NCBI GenBank assembly: GCA_964057225.1
Contig: OZ059900.1
Location: forward strand, 8,938,501 to 9,002,500
Length of the DNA stretch: 64,000 nt
DNA from: Auanema rhodensis
Lineage: Eukaryota; Nematoda; Chromadorea; Rhabditida; Rhabditidae
Reading direction: 5' to 3'
The notes beneath the pieces are model-generated. The model was not told where the DNA came from and made no database searches. It worked only from the letters and a program-made list of their open reading frames with translations. Shown here piece by piece: positions 15,401 through 31,400 of the stretch. Within the stretch, counting starts at the first letter, position 1. Every line of letters starts with the position of its first letter. Made by a program: the position numbers and the translations under genes.

Positions 15401-18400
15401 TTTCGGTCCTTTTTGACCAAAGTGGTTAAAATTGAACATATATATGTTAAAATAGTCAAAGTTTATGAACCCTGAACTTCAAATCCATATCTCAAAGGGT
15501 CTGATCAAAACATACAGTTTTCACATGTTTTGTGCCCAAAATCGTTGAATATATGGCGTTTTGAGCATAAAAAGGCCCATATTTCAATCAGTTTTGATAT
15601 TCGTGCAAAATACACCTATATGCACATTCTGCGACTGTATTTCATATATTTAGTCGTTTTAGAAGAGAAAAATATGCTTAAGATCAAAAGTTTGAGTGAT
15701 TTTGCCAAAATGCCCTTCAAACCCCAAAAAACCAATAATTCTTGATATTTTCGGTCCTTTTTGACCAAAGTGGTTAAAATTGAACATATATATGTTGAAA
15801 TAGTCAAAGTTTATAAATCCTGAATTTCAAATCCATATCTCAAAGGGTCTGATCAAAACATACAGTTTTCATATGTTTTGTACCCAAAATCGTTGAATAT
15901 ATGGCGTTTTGAGCATAAAAAGGCCCATATTTCAATCAGTTTTGATATTCGTGCAAAATACACCTATATGAACATTTTATGACAGTATTTCATTCATTTA
16001 GTCGTTTTAGAAAAAAAAAATATGCTTAAGATCAAAAGTTTGAGTGATTTTGCCAACATGCCCTTCAAACCCCAAAAAACCAATAATTCTTGATATTTTC
16101 GGTCCTTTTTGACCAAAGTGGTTGAAATTGAACATATATATGTAAAAATAGTCAAAGATTATGAATCCTGAATTTCAAATCCATATCTCAAAGGGTCTGA
16201 TCAAAACATACAGTTTTCACATGTTTTGTACCCAGAATCGTTGAATATATGGCGTTTTCAGCATAAAAAGGCCCATATTTCAATCAGTTTTGATATTCGT
16301 GTAAAATACACCTATATGAACATTTTATGACAGTATTTCATAAATTTAGTCGTTTTAGAAGAAAAAAATATGCTTAAGATCAAAAGTTTGAGTGATTTTG
16401 CCAAAATGCCCTTCAAACCCCAAAAAACCAATAATTCTTGATATTTTCGGTCCTTTTTGACCAAAGTGGTTAAAATTGAACATATATATGTTGAAATAGT
16501 CAAAGTTTATAAATCCTGAATTTCAAATCCATATCTCAAAGGGTCTGATCAAAACATACAGTTTTCATATGTTTTGTACCCAAAATCGTTGAATATATGG
16601 CGTTTTGAGCATAAAAAGGCCCATATTTCAATCAGTTTTGATAGTCGTGCAAAATACACCTATATGAACATTCTATGACAGTATTTCATATATTTAGTCG
16701 TTTTAGAAAAAAAAAATATGCTTAAGATCAAAAGTTTGAGTGATTTTGCCAACATGCCCTTCAAACCCCAAAAAACCAATAATTCTTGATATTTTCGGTC
16801 CTTTTTGACCAAAGTGGTTGAAATTGAACATATATATGTAAAAATAGTCAAAGATTATGAATCCTGAATTTCAAATCCATATCTCAAAGGGTCTGATCAA
16901 AACATACAGTTTTCACATGTTTTGTACCCAAAATCGTTGAATATATGGCGTTTTGAGCATGAAAAGGCCCATATTTCAATCAGTTTTGATATTCGTGCAA
17001 AATACACCTATATGAACATTTTATGACAGTATTTCATACATTTAGTCGTTTTAGAAAAAAAAAATATGCTTAAGATCAAAAGTTTGAGTGATTTTGCCAA
17101 CATGCCCTTCAAACCCCAAAAAACCAATAATTCTTGATATTTTCGGTCCTATTTGACCAAAGTGGTTGAAATTGAACATATATATGTAAAAATAGTCAAA
17201 GATTATGAATCCTGAATTTCAAATCCATATCTCGAAGGGTCTGATCAAAACATACAGTTTTCACATGTTTTGTACCCAAAATCGTTGAATATATGGCGTT
17301 TTGAGCATAAAAAGGCCCATATTTCAATCAGTTTTGATATTCGTGCAAAATACACCTATATGAACATTTTATGACAGTATTTCATATATTTAGTCGTTTT
17401 AGAAGAAAAAAATATGCTTAAGATCAAAAGTTTGAGTGATTTTGCCAAAATGCCCTTCAAACCCCAAAAAACCAATAATTCTTGATATTTTCGGTCCTTT
17501 TTGACCAAAGTGGTTAAAATTGAACATATATATGTTGAAATAGTCAAAGTTTATAAATCCTGAATTTCAAATCCATATCTCAAAGGGTCTGATCAACACA
17601 TACAGTTTTCACATGTTTTGTACCCAAAATCGTTGAATATATGGCGTTTTCAGCATAAAAAGGCCCATATTTCAATCAGTTTTGATATTCGTGCAAAATA
17701 CACCTATATGAACATTCTATGACAGTATTTCATACATTTAGTCGTTTTAGAAGAAAAAAATATGCTTAAGATCAAAAGTTTGACTGATTTTGCCAAAATG
17801 CCCTTCAAACCTCAAAAAACCAATAATTCTTGATATTTTCGGTCCTTTTTGACCAAAATAGTTAAAATTGAACATATAGATGTGAAAATAGTCAAAGTTT
17901 ATGAAACCTAAATTTCAGATCCATATCTCAAAGGGTCTGATCAAAACATACAGTTTTCACATGTTTTGTACCCAAAATCGTTGAATATATGGCGTTTTGA
18001 ACATAAAAAGGCCCATATTTTAATCAGTTTTGATATTCGTGCAAAATACACCTATATGAACATTCTATGACAGTATTTCATAAATTTAGTCGTTTTAGAA
18101 GAAAAAAATATGCTTAAGATCAAAAGTTTGAGTGATTTTGCCAAAATGCCCTTCAAACCCCAAAAAACCAATAATTCTTGATATTTTCGGTCCTTTTTGA
18201 CCAAAGTGGTTAAAATTGAACATATATATGTTGAAATAGTCAAAGTTTATAAATCCTGAATTTCAAATCCATATCTCAAAGGGTCTGATCAAAACATACA
18301 GTTTTCATATGTTTTGTACCCAAAATCGTTGAATATATGGCGTTTTGAGCATAAAAAGGCCCATATTTCAATCAGTTTTGATATTCGTGCAAAATACACC

Positions 18401-21400
18401 TATATGAACATTTTATGACAGTATTTCATATATGTAGTCGTTTTAGAAGAAAAAAATATGCTTAAGATCAAAAGTTTGAGTGATTTTGCCAACATGCCCT
18501 TCAAACCCCAAAAAACCAATAATTCTTGATATTTTCGGTCCTTTTTGACCAAAGTGGTTAAAATTGAACATATATATGTTAAAATAGTCAAAGTTTATGA
18601 ACCCTGAACTTCAAATCCATATCTCAAAGGGTCTGATCAAAACATACAGTTTTCACATGTTTTGTGCCCAAAATCGTTGAATATATGGCGTTTTGAGCAT
18701 AAAAAGGCCCATATTTCAATCAGTTTTGATATTCGTGCAAAATACACCTATATGCACATTCTGCGACTGTATTTCATATATTTAGTCGTTTTAGAAGAGA
18801 AAAATATGCTTAAGATCAAAAGTTTGAGTGATTTTGCCAAAATGCCCTTCAAACCCCAAAAAACCAATAATTCTTGATATTTTCGGTCCTTTTTGACCAA
18901 AGTGGTTAAAATTGAACATATATATGTTGAAATAGTCAAAGTTTATAAATCCTGAATTTCAAATCCATATCTCAAAGGGTCTGATCAAAACATACAGTTT
19001 TCATATGTTTTGTACCCAAAATCGTTGAATATATGGCGTTTTGAGCATAAAAAGGCCCATATTTCAATCAGTTTTGATATTCGTGCAAAATACACCTATA
19101 TGAACATTTTATGACAGTATTTCATTCATTTAGTCGTTTTAGAAAAAAAAAATATGCTTAAGATCAAAAGTTTGAGTGATTTTGCCAACATGCCCTTCAA
19201 ACCCCAAAAAACCAATAATTCTTGATATTTTCGGTCCTTTTTGACCAAAGTGGTTGAAATTGAACATATATATGTAAAAATAGTCAAAGATTATGAATCC
19301 TGAATTTCAAATCCATATCTCAAAGGGTCTGATCAAAATATACAGTTTTCACATGTTTTGTACCCAAAATCGTTGAATATATGGCGTTTTGAGCATAAAA
19401 AGGCCCATATTTCAATCAGTTTTGATATTCGTGCAAAATACACCTATATGAACATTTTATGACAGTATTTCATATATTTAGTCGTTTTAGAAGAAAAAAA
19501 TATGCTTAAGATCAAAAGTTTGAGTGATTTTGCCAAAATGCCCTTCAAACCCCAAAAAACCAATAATTCTTGATATTTTCGGTCCTTTTTGACCAAAGTG
19601 GTTAAAATTGAACATATATATGTTAAAATAGTCAAAGTTTATAAATCCTGAACTTCAAATCCATATCTCAAAGGGTCTGATCAAAACATACAGTTTTCAC
19701 ATGTTTTGTACCCAGAATCGTTGAATATATGGCGTTTTCAGCATAAAAAGGCCCATATTTCAATCAGTTTTGATATTCGTGCAAAATACACCTATATGAA
19801 CATTCTATGACAGTATTTCATAAATCTAGTCGTTTTAGAAGAAAAAAATATGCTTAAGATCAAAAGTTTGAGTGATTTTGCCAAAATGCCCTTCAAACCC
19901 CAAAAAACCAATAATTCTTGATATTTTCGGTCCTTTTTGACCAAAGTGGTTAAAATTGAACATATATATGTTGAAATAGTCAAAGTTTATAAATCCTGAA
20001 TTTCAAATCCATATCTCAAAGGGTCTGATCAACACATACAGTTTTCACATGTTTTGTACCCAAAATCGTTGAATATATGGCGTTTTCAGCATAAAAAGGC
20101 CCATATTTCAATCAGTTTTGATATTCGTGCAAAATACACCTATATGAACATTCTATGACAGTATTTCATACATTTAGTCGTTTTAGAAGAAAAAAATATG
20201 CTTAAGATCAAAAGTTTGACTGATTTTGCCAAAATGCCCTTCAAACCTCAAAAAACCAATAATTCTTGATATTTTCGGTCCTTTTTGACCAAAATAGTTA
20301 AAATTGAACATATAGATGTGAAAATAGTCAAAGTTTATGAAACCTAAATTTCAGATCCATATCTCAAAGGGTCTGATCAAAACATACAGTTTTCACATGT
20401 TTTGTACCCAAAATCGTTGAATATATGGCGTTTTGAGCATAAAAAGGCCCATATTTCAATCAGTTTTGATATTCGTGCAAAATACACCTATATGAACATT
20501 CTATGACAGTATTTCATAAATTTAGTCGTTTTAGAAGAAAAAAATATGCTTAAGATCAAAAGTTTGAGTGATTTTGCCAAAATGCCCTTCAAACCCCAAA
20601 AAACCAATAATTCTTGATATTTTCGGTCCTTTTTGACCAAAGTGGTTAAAATTGAACATATATATGTTGAAATAGTCAAAGTTTATAAATCCTGAATTTC
20701 AAATCCATATCTCAAAGGGTCTGATCAAAACATACAGTTTTCATATGTTTTGTACCCAAAATCGTTGAATATATGGCGTTTTGAGCATAAAAAGGCCCAT
20801 ATTTCAATCAGTTTTGATATTCGTGCAAAATACACCTATATGAACATTTTATGACAGTATTTCATATATGTAGTCGTTTTAGAAGAAAAAAATATGCTTA
20901 AGATCAAAAGTTTGAGTGATTTTGCCAACATGCCCTTCAAACCCCAAAAAACCAATAATTCTTGATATTTTCGGTCCTTTTTGACCAAAGTGGTTAAAAT
21001 TGAACATATATATGTTAAAATAGTCAAAGTTTATGAACCCTGAATTTCAAATCCATATCTCAAAGGGTCTGATCAAAACATACAGTTTTCACATGTTTTG
21101 TGCCCAAAATCGTTGAATATATGGCGTTTTGAGCATAAAAAGGCCCATATTTCAATCAGTTTTGATATTCGTGCAAAATACACCTATATGCACATTCTGC
21201 GACTGTATTTCATATATTTAGTCGTTTTAGAAGAGAAAAATATGCTTAAGATCAAAAGTTTGAGTGATTTTGCCAAAATGCCCTTCAAACCCCAAAAAAC
21301 CAATAATTCTTGATATTTTCGGTCCTTTTTGACCAAAGTGGTTAAAATTGAACATATATATGTTGAAATAGTCAAAGTTTATAAATCCTGAATTTCAAAT

Positions 21401-24400
21401 CCATATCTCAAAGGGTCTGATCAAAACATACAGTTTTCATATGTTTTGTACCCAAAATCGTTGAATATATGGCGTTTTGAGCATAAAAAGGCCCATATTT
21501 CAATCAGTTTTGATAGTCGTGCAAAATAAACCTATATGAACATTCTATGACAGTATTTCATATATTTAGTCGTTTTAGAAAAAAAAAATATGCTTAAGAT
21601 CAAAAGTTTGAGTGATTTTGCCAAAATGCCCTTCAAACCCCAAAAAACCAATAATTCTCGATATTTTCGGTCCTTTTTGACCAAAGTGGTTAAAATTGAA
21701 CATATATATGTAAAAATAGTCAAAGTTCATAAATCCTGATTTTCAAATCCATATCTCAAAGGGTCTGATCAACACATACAGTTTTCACATGTTTTGTACC
21801 CAAAATCGTTGAATATATGGCGTTTTGAGCATAAAAAGGCCCATATTTCAATCAGTTTTGATAGTCGTGCAAAATACACCTATATGCACATTCTGCGACA
21901 GTATTTCATATATTTAGTCGTTTTAGAAGAGAAAAATATGCTTAAGATCAAAAGTTTGAGTGATTTTGCCAAAATGCCCTTCAAACCCCAAAAAACCAAT
22001 AATTCTTGATATTTTCGGTCCTTTTTGACCAAAGTGGTTAAAATTGAACATATATATGTTGAAATAGTCAAAGTTTATAAATCCTGAATTTCAAATCCAT
22101 ATCTCAAAGGGTCTGATCAAAACATACAGTTTTCATATGTTTTGTACCCAAAATCGTTGAATATATGGCGTTTTGAGCATAAAAAGGCCCATATTTCAAT
22201 CAGTTTTGATATTCGTGCAAAATACACCTATATGAACATTTTATGACAGTATTTCATACATTTAGTCGTTTTAGAAAAAAAAAATATGCTTAAGATCAAA
22301 AGTTTGAGTGATTTTGCCAACATGCCCTTCAAACCCCAAAAAACCAATAATTCTTGATATTTTCGGTCCTTTTTGACCAAAGTGGTTGAAATTGAACATA
22401 TATATGTAAAAATAGTCAAAGATTATGAATCCTGAATTTCAAATCCATATCTCAAAGGGTCTGATCAAAATATACAGTTTTCACATGTTTTGTACCCAAA
22501 ATCGTTGAATATATGGCGTTTTGAGCATAAAAAGGCCCATATTTCAATCAGTTTTGATATTCGTGCAAAATACACCTATATGAACATTTTATGACAGTAT
22601 TTCATATATTTAGTCGTTTTAGAAGAAAAAAATATGCTTAAGATCAAAAGTTTGAGTGATTTTGCCAAAATGCCCTTCAAACCCCAAAAAACCAATAATT
22701 CTTGATATTTTCGGTCCTTTTTGACCAAAGTGGTTAAAATTGAACATATATATGTTAAAATAGTCAAAGTTTATAAATCCTGAACTTCAAATCCATATCT
22801 CAAAGGGTCTGATCAAAACATACAGTTTTCACATGTTTTGTACCCAGAATCGTTGAATATATGGCGTTTTCAGCATAAAAAGGCCCATATTTCAATCAGT
22901 TTTGATATTCGTGCAAAATACACCTATATGAACATTTTATGACAGTATTTCATATATTTAGTCGTTTTAGAAAAAAAAAATATGCTTAAGATCAAAAGTT
23001 TGAGTGATTTTGCCAACATGCCCTTCAAACCCCAGAAAACCAATAATTCTTGATATTTTCGGTCCTTTTTGACCAAAGTGGTTGAAATTGAACATATATA
23101 TGTAAAAATAGTCAAAGATTATGAATCCTGAATTTCAAATCCATATCTTAAAGGGTCTGATCAAAACATACAGTTTTCACATGTTTTGTACCCAAAATCG
23201 TTGAATATATGGCGTTTTGAGCATAAAAAGGCCCATATTTCAATCAATTTTGATATTCGTGCAAAATACACCTATATGAACATTTTATGACAGTATTTCA
23301 TACATTTAGTCGTTTTAGAAAAAAAAATATGCTTAAGATCAAAAGTTTGAGTGATTTTGCCAACATGCCCTTCAAACCCCAAAAAACCAATAATTCTTGA
23401 TATTTTCGGTCCTTTTTGACCAAAGTGGTTGAAATTGAACATATATATGTAAAAATAGTCAAAGATTATGAATCCTGAATTTCAAATCCATATCTCAAAG
23501 GGTCTGATCAAAACATATAGTTTTCACATGTTTTGTACCCAAAATCGTTGAATATATGGCGTTTTGAGCATAAAAAGGCCCATATTTCAATCAGTTTTGA
23601 TATTCGTGCAAAATACACCTATATGAACATTCTATGACAGTATTCCATACATTTAGTCGTTTTAGAAGAAAAAAATATGCTTAAGATCAAAAGTTTGAGT
23701 GATTTTGCCAAAATGCCCTTCAAACCCCAAAAAACCAATAATTCTTGATATTTTCGGTCCTTTTTGACCAAAGTGGTTAAAATTGAACATATATATGTTA
23801 AAATAGTCAAAGTTTATAAATCCTGAACTTCAAATCCATATCTCAAAGGGTCTGATCAAAACATACAGTTTTCACATGTTTTGTACCCAGAATCGTTGAA
23901 TATATGGCGTTTTCAGCATAAAAAGGCCCATATTTCAATCAGTTTTGATATTCGTGCAAAATACACCTATATGAACATTTTATGACAGTATTTCATACTA
24001 TTAGTCGTTTTAGAAGAAAAAAATATGCTTAAGATCAAAAGTTTGACTGATTTTGCCAAAATGCCCTTCAAACCTCAAAAAACCAATAATTCTTGATATT
24101 TTCGGTCCTTTTTGACCAAAGTAGTTAAAATTGAACATATAGATGTGAAAATAGTCAAAGTTTATGAATCCTAAATTTCAGATCCATATCTCAAAGGGTC
24201 TGATCAAAACATACAGTTTTCACATGTTTTGTACCCAAAATCGTTGAATATATGGCGTTTTGAGCATAAAAAGGCCCATATTTCAATCAGTTTTGATATT
24301 CGTGCAAAATACACCTATATGAACATTCTATGACAGTATTTCATGAATTTAGTCGTTTTAGAAGAAAAAAATATGCTTAAGATCAAAAGTTTGAGTGATT

Positions 24401-27400
24401 TTGCCAAAATGCCCTTCAAACCCCAAAAAACCAATAATTCTTGATATTTTCGGTCCTTTTTGACCAAAGTAGTTAAAATTGAACATATAGATGTGAAAAT
24501 AGTCAAAGATTATGAATCCTGAATTTCAAATCCATATCTTAAAGGGTCTGATCAAAACATACAGTTTTCACATGTTTTGTACCCAAAATCGTTGAATATA
24601 TGGCGTTTTGAGCATAAAAAGGCCCATATTTCAATCAGTTTTGATATTCGTGCAAAATACACCTATATGAACATTTTATGACAGTATTTCATACATTTAG
24701 TCGTTTTAGAAGAAAAAAATATGCTTAAGATCAAAAGTTTGAGTGATTTTGCCAACATGCCCTTCAAACCCCAAAAAACCAATAATTCTTGATATTTTCG
24801 GTCCTTTTTGACCAAAGTGGTTGAAATTGAACATATAGATGTGAAAATAGTCAAAGTTTATGAATCCTAAATTTCAGATCCATATCTCAAAGATTCTAAT
24901 CAACACATACAGTTTTCACATGTTTTGTACCCAAAATCGTTGAATATATGGCGTTTTGAGCATAAAAAGGCCCATATTTCAATCAGTTTTGATATTCGTG
25001 CAAAATACACCTATATGCACATTCTGCGACTGTATTTCATATATTTAGTCGTTTTAGAAGAAAAAAATATGCTTAAGATCAAAAGTTTGAGTGATTTTGC
25101 CAAAATGCCCTTCAAACCCCAAAAAACCAATAATTCTTGATATTTTCGGTCCTTTTTGACCAAAGTGGTTAAAATTGAACATATATATGTTGAAATAGTC
25201 AAAGTTTATAAATCCTGAATTTCAAATCCATATCTCAAAGGGTCTGATCAAAACATACAGTTTTCATATGTTTTGTACCCAAAATCGTTGAATATATGGC
25301 GTTTTGAGCATAAAAAGGCCCATATTTCAATCAGTTTTGATTTTCGTGCAAAATACACCTATATGAACATTCTATGACAGTATTTCATATATTTAGTCGT
25401 TTTAGAAAAAAAAATATGCTTAAGATCAAAAGTTTGAGTGATTTTGCCAAAATGCCCTTCAAACCCCAAAAAACCAATAATTCTCGATATTTTCGGTCCT
25501 TTTTGACCAAAGTGGTTAAAATTGAACATATATATGTAAAAATAGTCAAAGTTCATGAATCCTGATTTTCAAATCCATATCTCAAAGGGTCTGATCAACA
25601 CATACAGTTTTCACATGTTTTGTACCCAAAATCGTTGAATATATGGCGTTTTCAGCATAAAAAGGCCCATATTTCAATCAGTTTTGATATTCGTGCAAAA
25701 TACACCTATATGAACATTTTATGACAGTATTTCATATATTTAGTCGTTTTAGAAAAAAAAAATATGCTTAAGATCAAAAGTTTGAGTGATTTTGCCAACA
25801 TGCCCTTCAAACCCCAAAAAACCAATAATTCTTGATATTTTCGGTCCTTTTTGACCAAAGTGGTTGAAATTGAACATATATATGTAAAAATAGTCAAAGA
25901 TTATGAATCCTGAATTTCAAATCCATATCTTAAAGGGTCTGATCAAAACATACAGTTTTCACATGTTTTGTACCCAAAATCGTTGAATATATGGCGTTTT
26001 GAGCATAAAAAGGCCCATAGTTCAATCAGTTTTGATATTCGTGCAAAATACACCTATATGAACATTTTATGACAGTATTTCATACATTTAGTCGTTTTAG
26101 AAAAAAAAAATATGCTTAAGATCAAAAGTTTGAGTGATTTTGCCAACATGCCCTTCAAACCCCAAAAAACCAATAATTCTTGATATTTTCGGTCCTTTTT
26201 GACCAAAGTGGTTGAAATTGAACATATATATGTAAAAATAGTCAAAGATTATGAATCCTGAATTTCAAATCCATATCTCAAAGGGTCTGATCAAAATATA
26301 CAGTTTTCACATGTTTTGTACCCAAAATCGTTGAATATATGGCGTTTTGAGCATAAAAAGGCCCATATTTCAATCAGTTTTGATATTCGTGCAAAATACA
26401 CCTATATGAACATTTTATGACAGTATTTAATATATTTAGTCGTTTTAGAAAAAAAATATGCTTAAGATCAAAAGTTTGAGTGATTTTGCCAACATGCCCT
26501 TCAAACCCCAAAAAACCAATAATTCTTGATATTTTCGGTCCTTTTTGACCAAAGTGGTTGAAATTGAACATATATATGTAAAAATAGTCAAAGATTATAA
26601 ATCCTGAACTTCAAATCCATATCTCAAAGGGTCTGATCAAAACATACAGTTTTCACATGTTTTGTACCCAGAATCGTTGAATATATGGCGTTTTCAGCAT
26701 AAAAAGGCCCATATTTCAATCAGTTTTGATATTCGTGCAAAATACACCTATATGAACATTTTATGACAGTATTTCATACTATTAGTCGTTTTAGAAGAAA
26801 AAAATATACTTAAGATCAAAAGTTTGACTGATTTTGCCAAAATGCCCTTCAAACCTCAAAAAACCAATAATTCTTGATATTTTCGGTCCTTTTTGACCAA
26901 AGTAGTTAAAATTGAACATATAGATGTGAAAATAGTCAAAGTTTATGAATCCTAATTTTCAGATCCATATCTCAAAGGGTCTGATCAAAACATACAGTTT
27001 TCACATGTTTTGTGCCCAAAATCGTTGAATATATGGCGTTTTGAGCATAAAAAGGCCCATATTTCAATCAGTTTTGATATTCGTGCAAAATACACCTATA
27101 TGCACATTCTGCGACTGTATTTCATATATTTAGTCGTTTTAGAAGAGAAAAATATGCTTAAGATCAAAAGTTTGAGTGATTTTGCCAAAATGCCCTTCAA
27201 ACCCCAAAAAACCAATAATTCTTGATATTTTCGGTCCTTTTTGACCAAAGTGGTTAAAATTGAACATATATATGTAAAAATAGTCAAAGTTTATGAATCC
27301 TGAATTTCAAATCCATATCTCAAAGGGTCTGATCAAAACATACAGTTTTCACATGTTTTGTACCCAAAATCGTTGAATATATGGCGTTTTGAGCATAAAA

Positions 27401-28400
27401 AGGCCCATATTTCAATCAGTTTTGATATTCGTGCAAAATACACCTATATGAACATTCTATGACATTATTTCATAAATTTAGTCGTTTTAGAAAAAAAAAA
27501 TATGCTTAAGATCAAAAGTTTGAGTGATTTTGCCAAAATGCCCTTCAAACCCCAAAAAACCAATAATTCTTGATATTTTCGGTCCTTTTTGACCAAAGTG
27601 GTTAAAATTGAACATATATATGTAAAAATAGTCAAAGTTTATAAATCCTGAATTTCAAATCCATATCTCAAAGGGTCTGATCAAAACATACAGTTTTCAT
27701 ATGTTTTGTACCCAAAATCGTTGAATATATGGCGTTTTGAGCATAAAAAGGCCCATATTTCAATCAGTTTTGATATTCGTGCAAAATACACCTATATGAA
27801 CATTTTATGACAGTATTTCATACATTTAGTCGTTTTAGAAAAAAAAATATGCTTAAGATCAAAAGTTTGAGTGATTTTGCCAACATGCCCTTCAAACCCC
27901 AAAAAACCAAAAATTCTTGATATTTTCGGTCCTTTTTGACCAAAGTGGTTGAAATTGAACATATATATGTAAAAATAGTTAAAGATTATGAATCCTGAAT
28001 TTCAAATCTATATCTCAAAGGGTCTGATCAAAACATACAGTTTTCACATGTTTTGTACCCAAAATCGTTGAATATATGGCGTTTTGAGCATAAAAAGGCC
28101 CATATTTCAATCAGTTTTGATATTCGTGCAAAATACACCTATATGAACATTTTATGACAGTATTTCATATATTTAGTCGTTTTAGAAGAAAAAAATATGC
28201 TTAAGATCAAAAGTTTGAGTGATTTTGCCAAAATGCCCTTCAAACCCCGAAAAACCAATAATTCTTGATATTTTCGGTCCTTTTTGACCAAAGTGGTTAA
28301 AATTGAACATATGTTAAAATAGTCAAAGTTTATAAATCCTGAACTTCAAATCCATATCTCAAAGGGTCTGATCAAAACATACAGTTTTCACATGTTTTGT
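9401..28400. repeat. Satellite zone 2: mixed unit types with 7- and 9-unit block duplications
   Basis: Besides the two types of zone 1, this zone is rich in a third linked type with GCCAACATGCC, GGTTGAAATTG and GTCAAAGATTATG. A distinctive unit with TTTTGTGCCCAAAATC and CACATTCTGCGACTGT occurs near 15530, 18662, 21098 and 27010. The first three are 3,132 bp (9 units) and 2,436 bp (7 units) apart, and their neighbouring units match too, so whole blocks were duplicated. A related form (CTGCGACAG) is near 8573 in the previous zone. One unit near 28310 has lost 6 bp of its ATATAT run. Confidence 0.8.
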
Positions 28401-31400
28401 ACCCAGAATCGTTGAATATATGGCGTTTTCAGCATAAAAAGGCCCATATTTCAATCAGTTTTGATATTCGTGCAAAATACACCTATATGAACATTTTATG
28501 ACAGTATTTCATACTATTAGTCGTTTTAGAAGAAAAAAATATACTTAAGATCAAAAGTTTGACTGATTTTGCCAAAATGCCCTTCAAACCTCAAAAAACC
28601 AATAATTCTTGATATTTTCGGTCCTTTTTGACCAAAGTAGTTAAAATTGAACATATAGATGTGAAAATAGTCAAAGTTTATGAATCCTAAATTTCAGATC
28701 CATATCTCAAAGGGTCTGATCAAAACATACAGTTTTCACATGTTTTGTACCCAAAATCGTTGAATATATGGCGTTTTGAGCATAAAAAGGCCCATATTTC
28801 AATCAGTTTTGATATTCGTGCAAAATACACCTATATGAACATTCTATGACAGTATTTCATAAATTTAGTCGTTTTAGAAGAAAAAAATATGCTTAAGATC
28901 AAAAGTTTGAGTGATTTTGCCAAAATGCCCTTCAAACCCCAAAAAACCAATAATTCTTGATATTTTCGGTCCTTTTTGACCAAAGTAGTTAAAATTGAAC
29001 ATATAGATGTGAAAATAGTCAAAGTTTATGAATCCTAAATTTCAGATCCATATCTCAAAGATTCTAATCAACACATACAGTTTTCACATGTTTTGTACCC
29101 AAAATCGTTGAGTATATGGCGTTTTGAGCATAAAAAGGCCCATATTTCAATCAGTTTTGATATTCGTGCAAAATACACCTATATGAACATTTTATGACAG
29201 TATTTCATATATTTAGTCGTTTTAGAAGAAAAAAATATGCTTAAGATCAAAAGTTTGAGTGATTTTGCCAAAATGCCCTTCAAACCCCAAAAAACCAATA
29301 ATTCTTGATATTTTCGGTCCTTTTTGACCAAAGTGGTTAAAATTGAACATATATATGTTAAAATAGTCAAAGTTTATAAATCCTGAACTTCAAATCCATA
29401 TCTCAAAGGGTCTGATCAAAACATACAGTTTTCACATGTTTTGTACCCAGAATCGTTGAATATATGGCGTTTTCAGCATAAAAAGGCCCATATTTCAATC
29501 AGTTTTGATATTCGTGCAAAATACACCTATATGAACATTTTATGACAGTATTTCATACTATTAGTCGTTTTAGAAGAAAAAAATATGCTTAAGATCAAAA
29601 GTTTGACTGATTTTGCCAAAATGCCCTTCAAACCTCAAAAAACCAATAATTCTTGATATTTTCGGTCCTTTTTGACCAAAGTAGTTAAAATTGAACATAT
29701 AGATGTGAAAATAGTCAAAGTTTATGAATCCTAAATTTCAGATCCATATCTCAAAGGGTCTGATCAAAACATACAGTTTTCACATGTTTTGTACCCAAAA
29801 TCGTTGAATATATGGCGTTTTGAGCATAAAAAGGCCCATATTTCAATCAGTTTTGATATTCGTGCAAAATACACCTATATGAACATTCTATGACAGTATT
29901 TCATAAATTTAGTCGTTTTAGAAGAAAAAAATATGCTTAAGATCAAAAGTTTGACTGATTTAGCCAAAATGCCCTTCAAACCCCAAAAAACCAATAATTC
30001 TTGATATTTTCGGTCCTTTTTGACCAAAGTAGTTAAAATTGAACATATAGATGTGAAAATAGTCAAAGTTTATGAATCCTAAATTTCAGATCCATATCTC
30101 AAAGGGTCTGATCAAAACATACAGTTTTCACATGTTTTGTACCCAAAATCGTTGAATATATGGCGTTTTGAGCATAAAAAGGCCCATATTTCAATCAGTT
30201 TTGATATTCGTGCAAAATACACCTATATGAACATTCTATGACAGTATTTCATAAATTTAGTCGTTTTAGAAGAAAAAAATATGCTTAAGATCAAAAGTTT
30301 GAGTGATTTTGCCAAAATGCCCTTCAAACCCCAAAAAACCAATAATTCTTGATATTTTCGGTCCTTTTTGACCAAAGTAGTTAAAATTGAACATATAGAT
30401 GTGAAAATAGTCAAAGTTTATGAATCCTAAATTTCAGATCCATATCTCAAAGATTCTAATCAACACATACAGTTTTCACATGTTTTGTACCCAAAATCGT
30501 TGAGTATATGGCGTTTTGAGCATAAAAAGGCCCATATTTCAATCAGTTTTGATATTCGTGCAAAATACACCTATATGAACATTTTATGACAGTATTTCAT
30601 ATATTTAGTCGTTTTAGAAGAAAAAAATATGCTTAAGATCAAAAGTTTGAGTGATTTTGCCAAAATGCCCTTCAAACCCCAAAAAACCAATAATTCTTGA
30701 TATTTTCGGTCCTTTTTGACCAAAGTGGTTAAAATTGAACATATATATGTTAAAATAGTCAAAGTTTATAAATCCTGAACTTCAAATCCATATCTCAAAG
30801 GGTCTGATCAAAACATACAGTTTTCACATGTTTTGTACCCAGAATCGTTGAATATATGGCGTTTTCAGCATAAAAAGGCCCATATTTCAATCAGTTTTGA
30901 TATTCGTGCAAAATACACCTATATGAACATTCTATGACAGTATTTCATAAATTTAGTCGTTTTAGAAGAAAAAAATATGCTTAAGATCAAAAGTTTGAGT
31001 GATTTTGCCAAAATGCCCTTCAAACCCCAAAAAACCAATAATTCTTGATATTTTCGGTCCTTTTTGACCAAAGTAGTTAAAATTGAACATATAGATGTGA
31101 AAATAGTCAAAGTTTATGAATCCTAAATTTCAGATCCATATCTCAAAGATTCTAATCAACACATACAGTTTTCACATGTTTTGTACCCAAAATCGTTGAG
31201 TATATGGCGTTTTGAGCATAAAAAGGCCCATATTTCAATCAGTTTTGATATTCGTGCAAAATACACCTATATGAACATTTTATGACAGTATTTCATATAT
31301 TTAGTCGTTTTAGAAGAAAAAAATATGCTTAAGATCAAAAGTTTGAGTGATTTTGCCAAAATGCCCTTCAAACCCCAAAAAACCAATAATTCTTGATATT

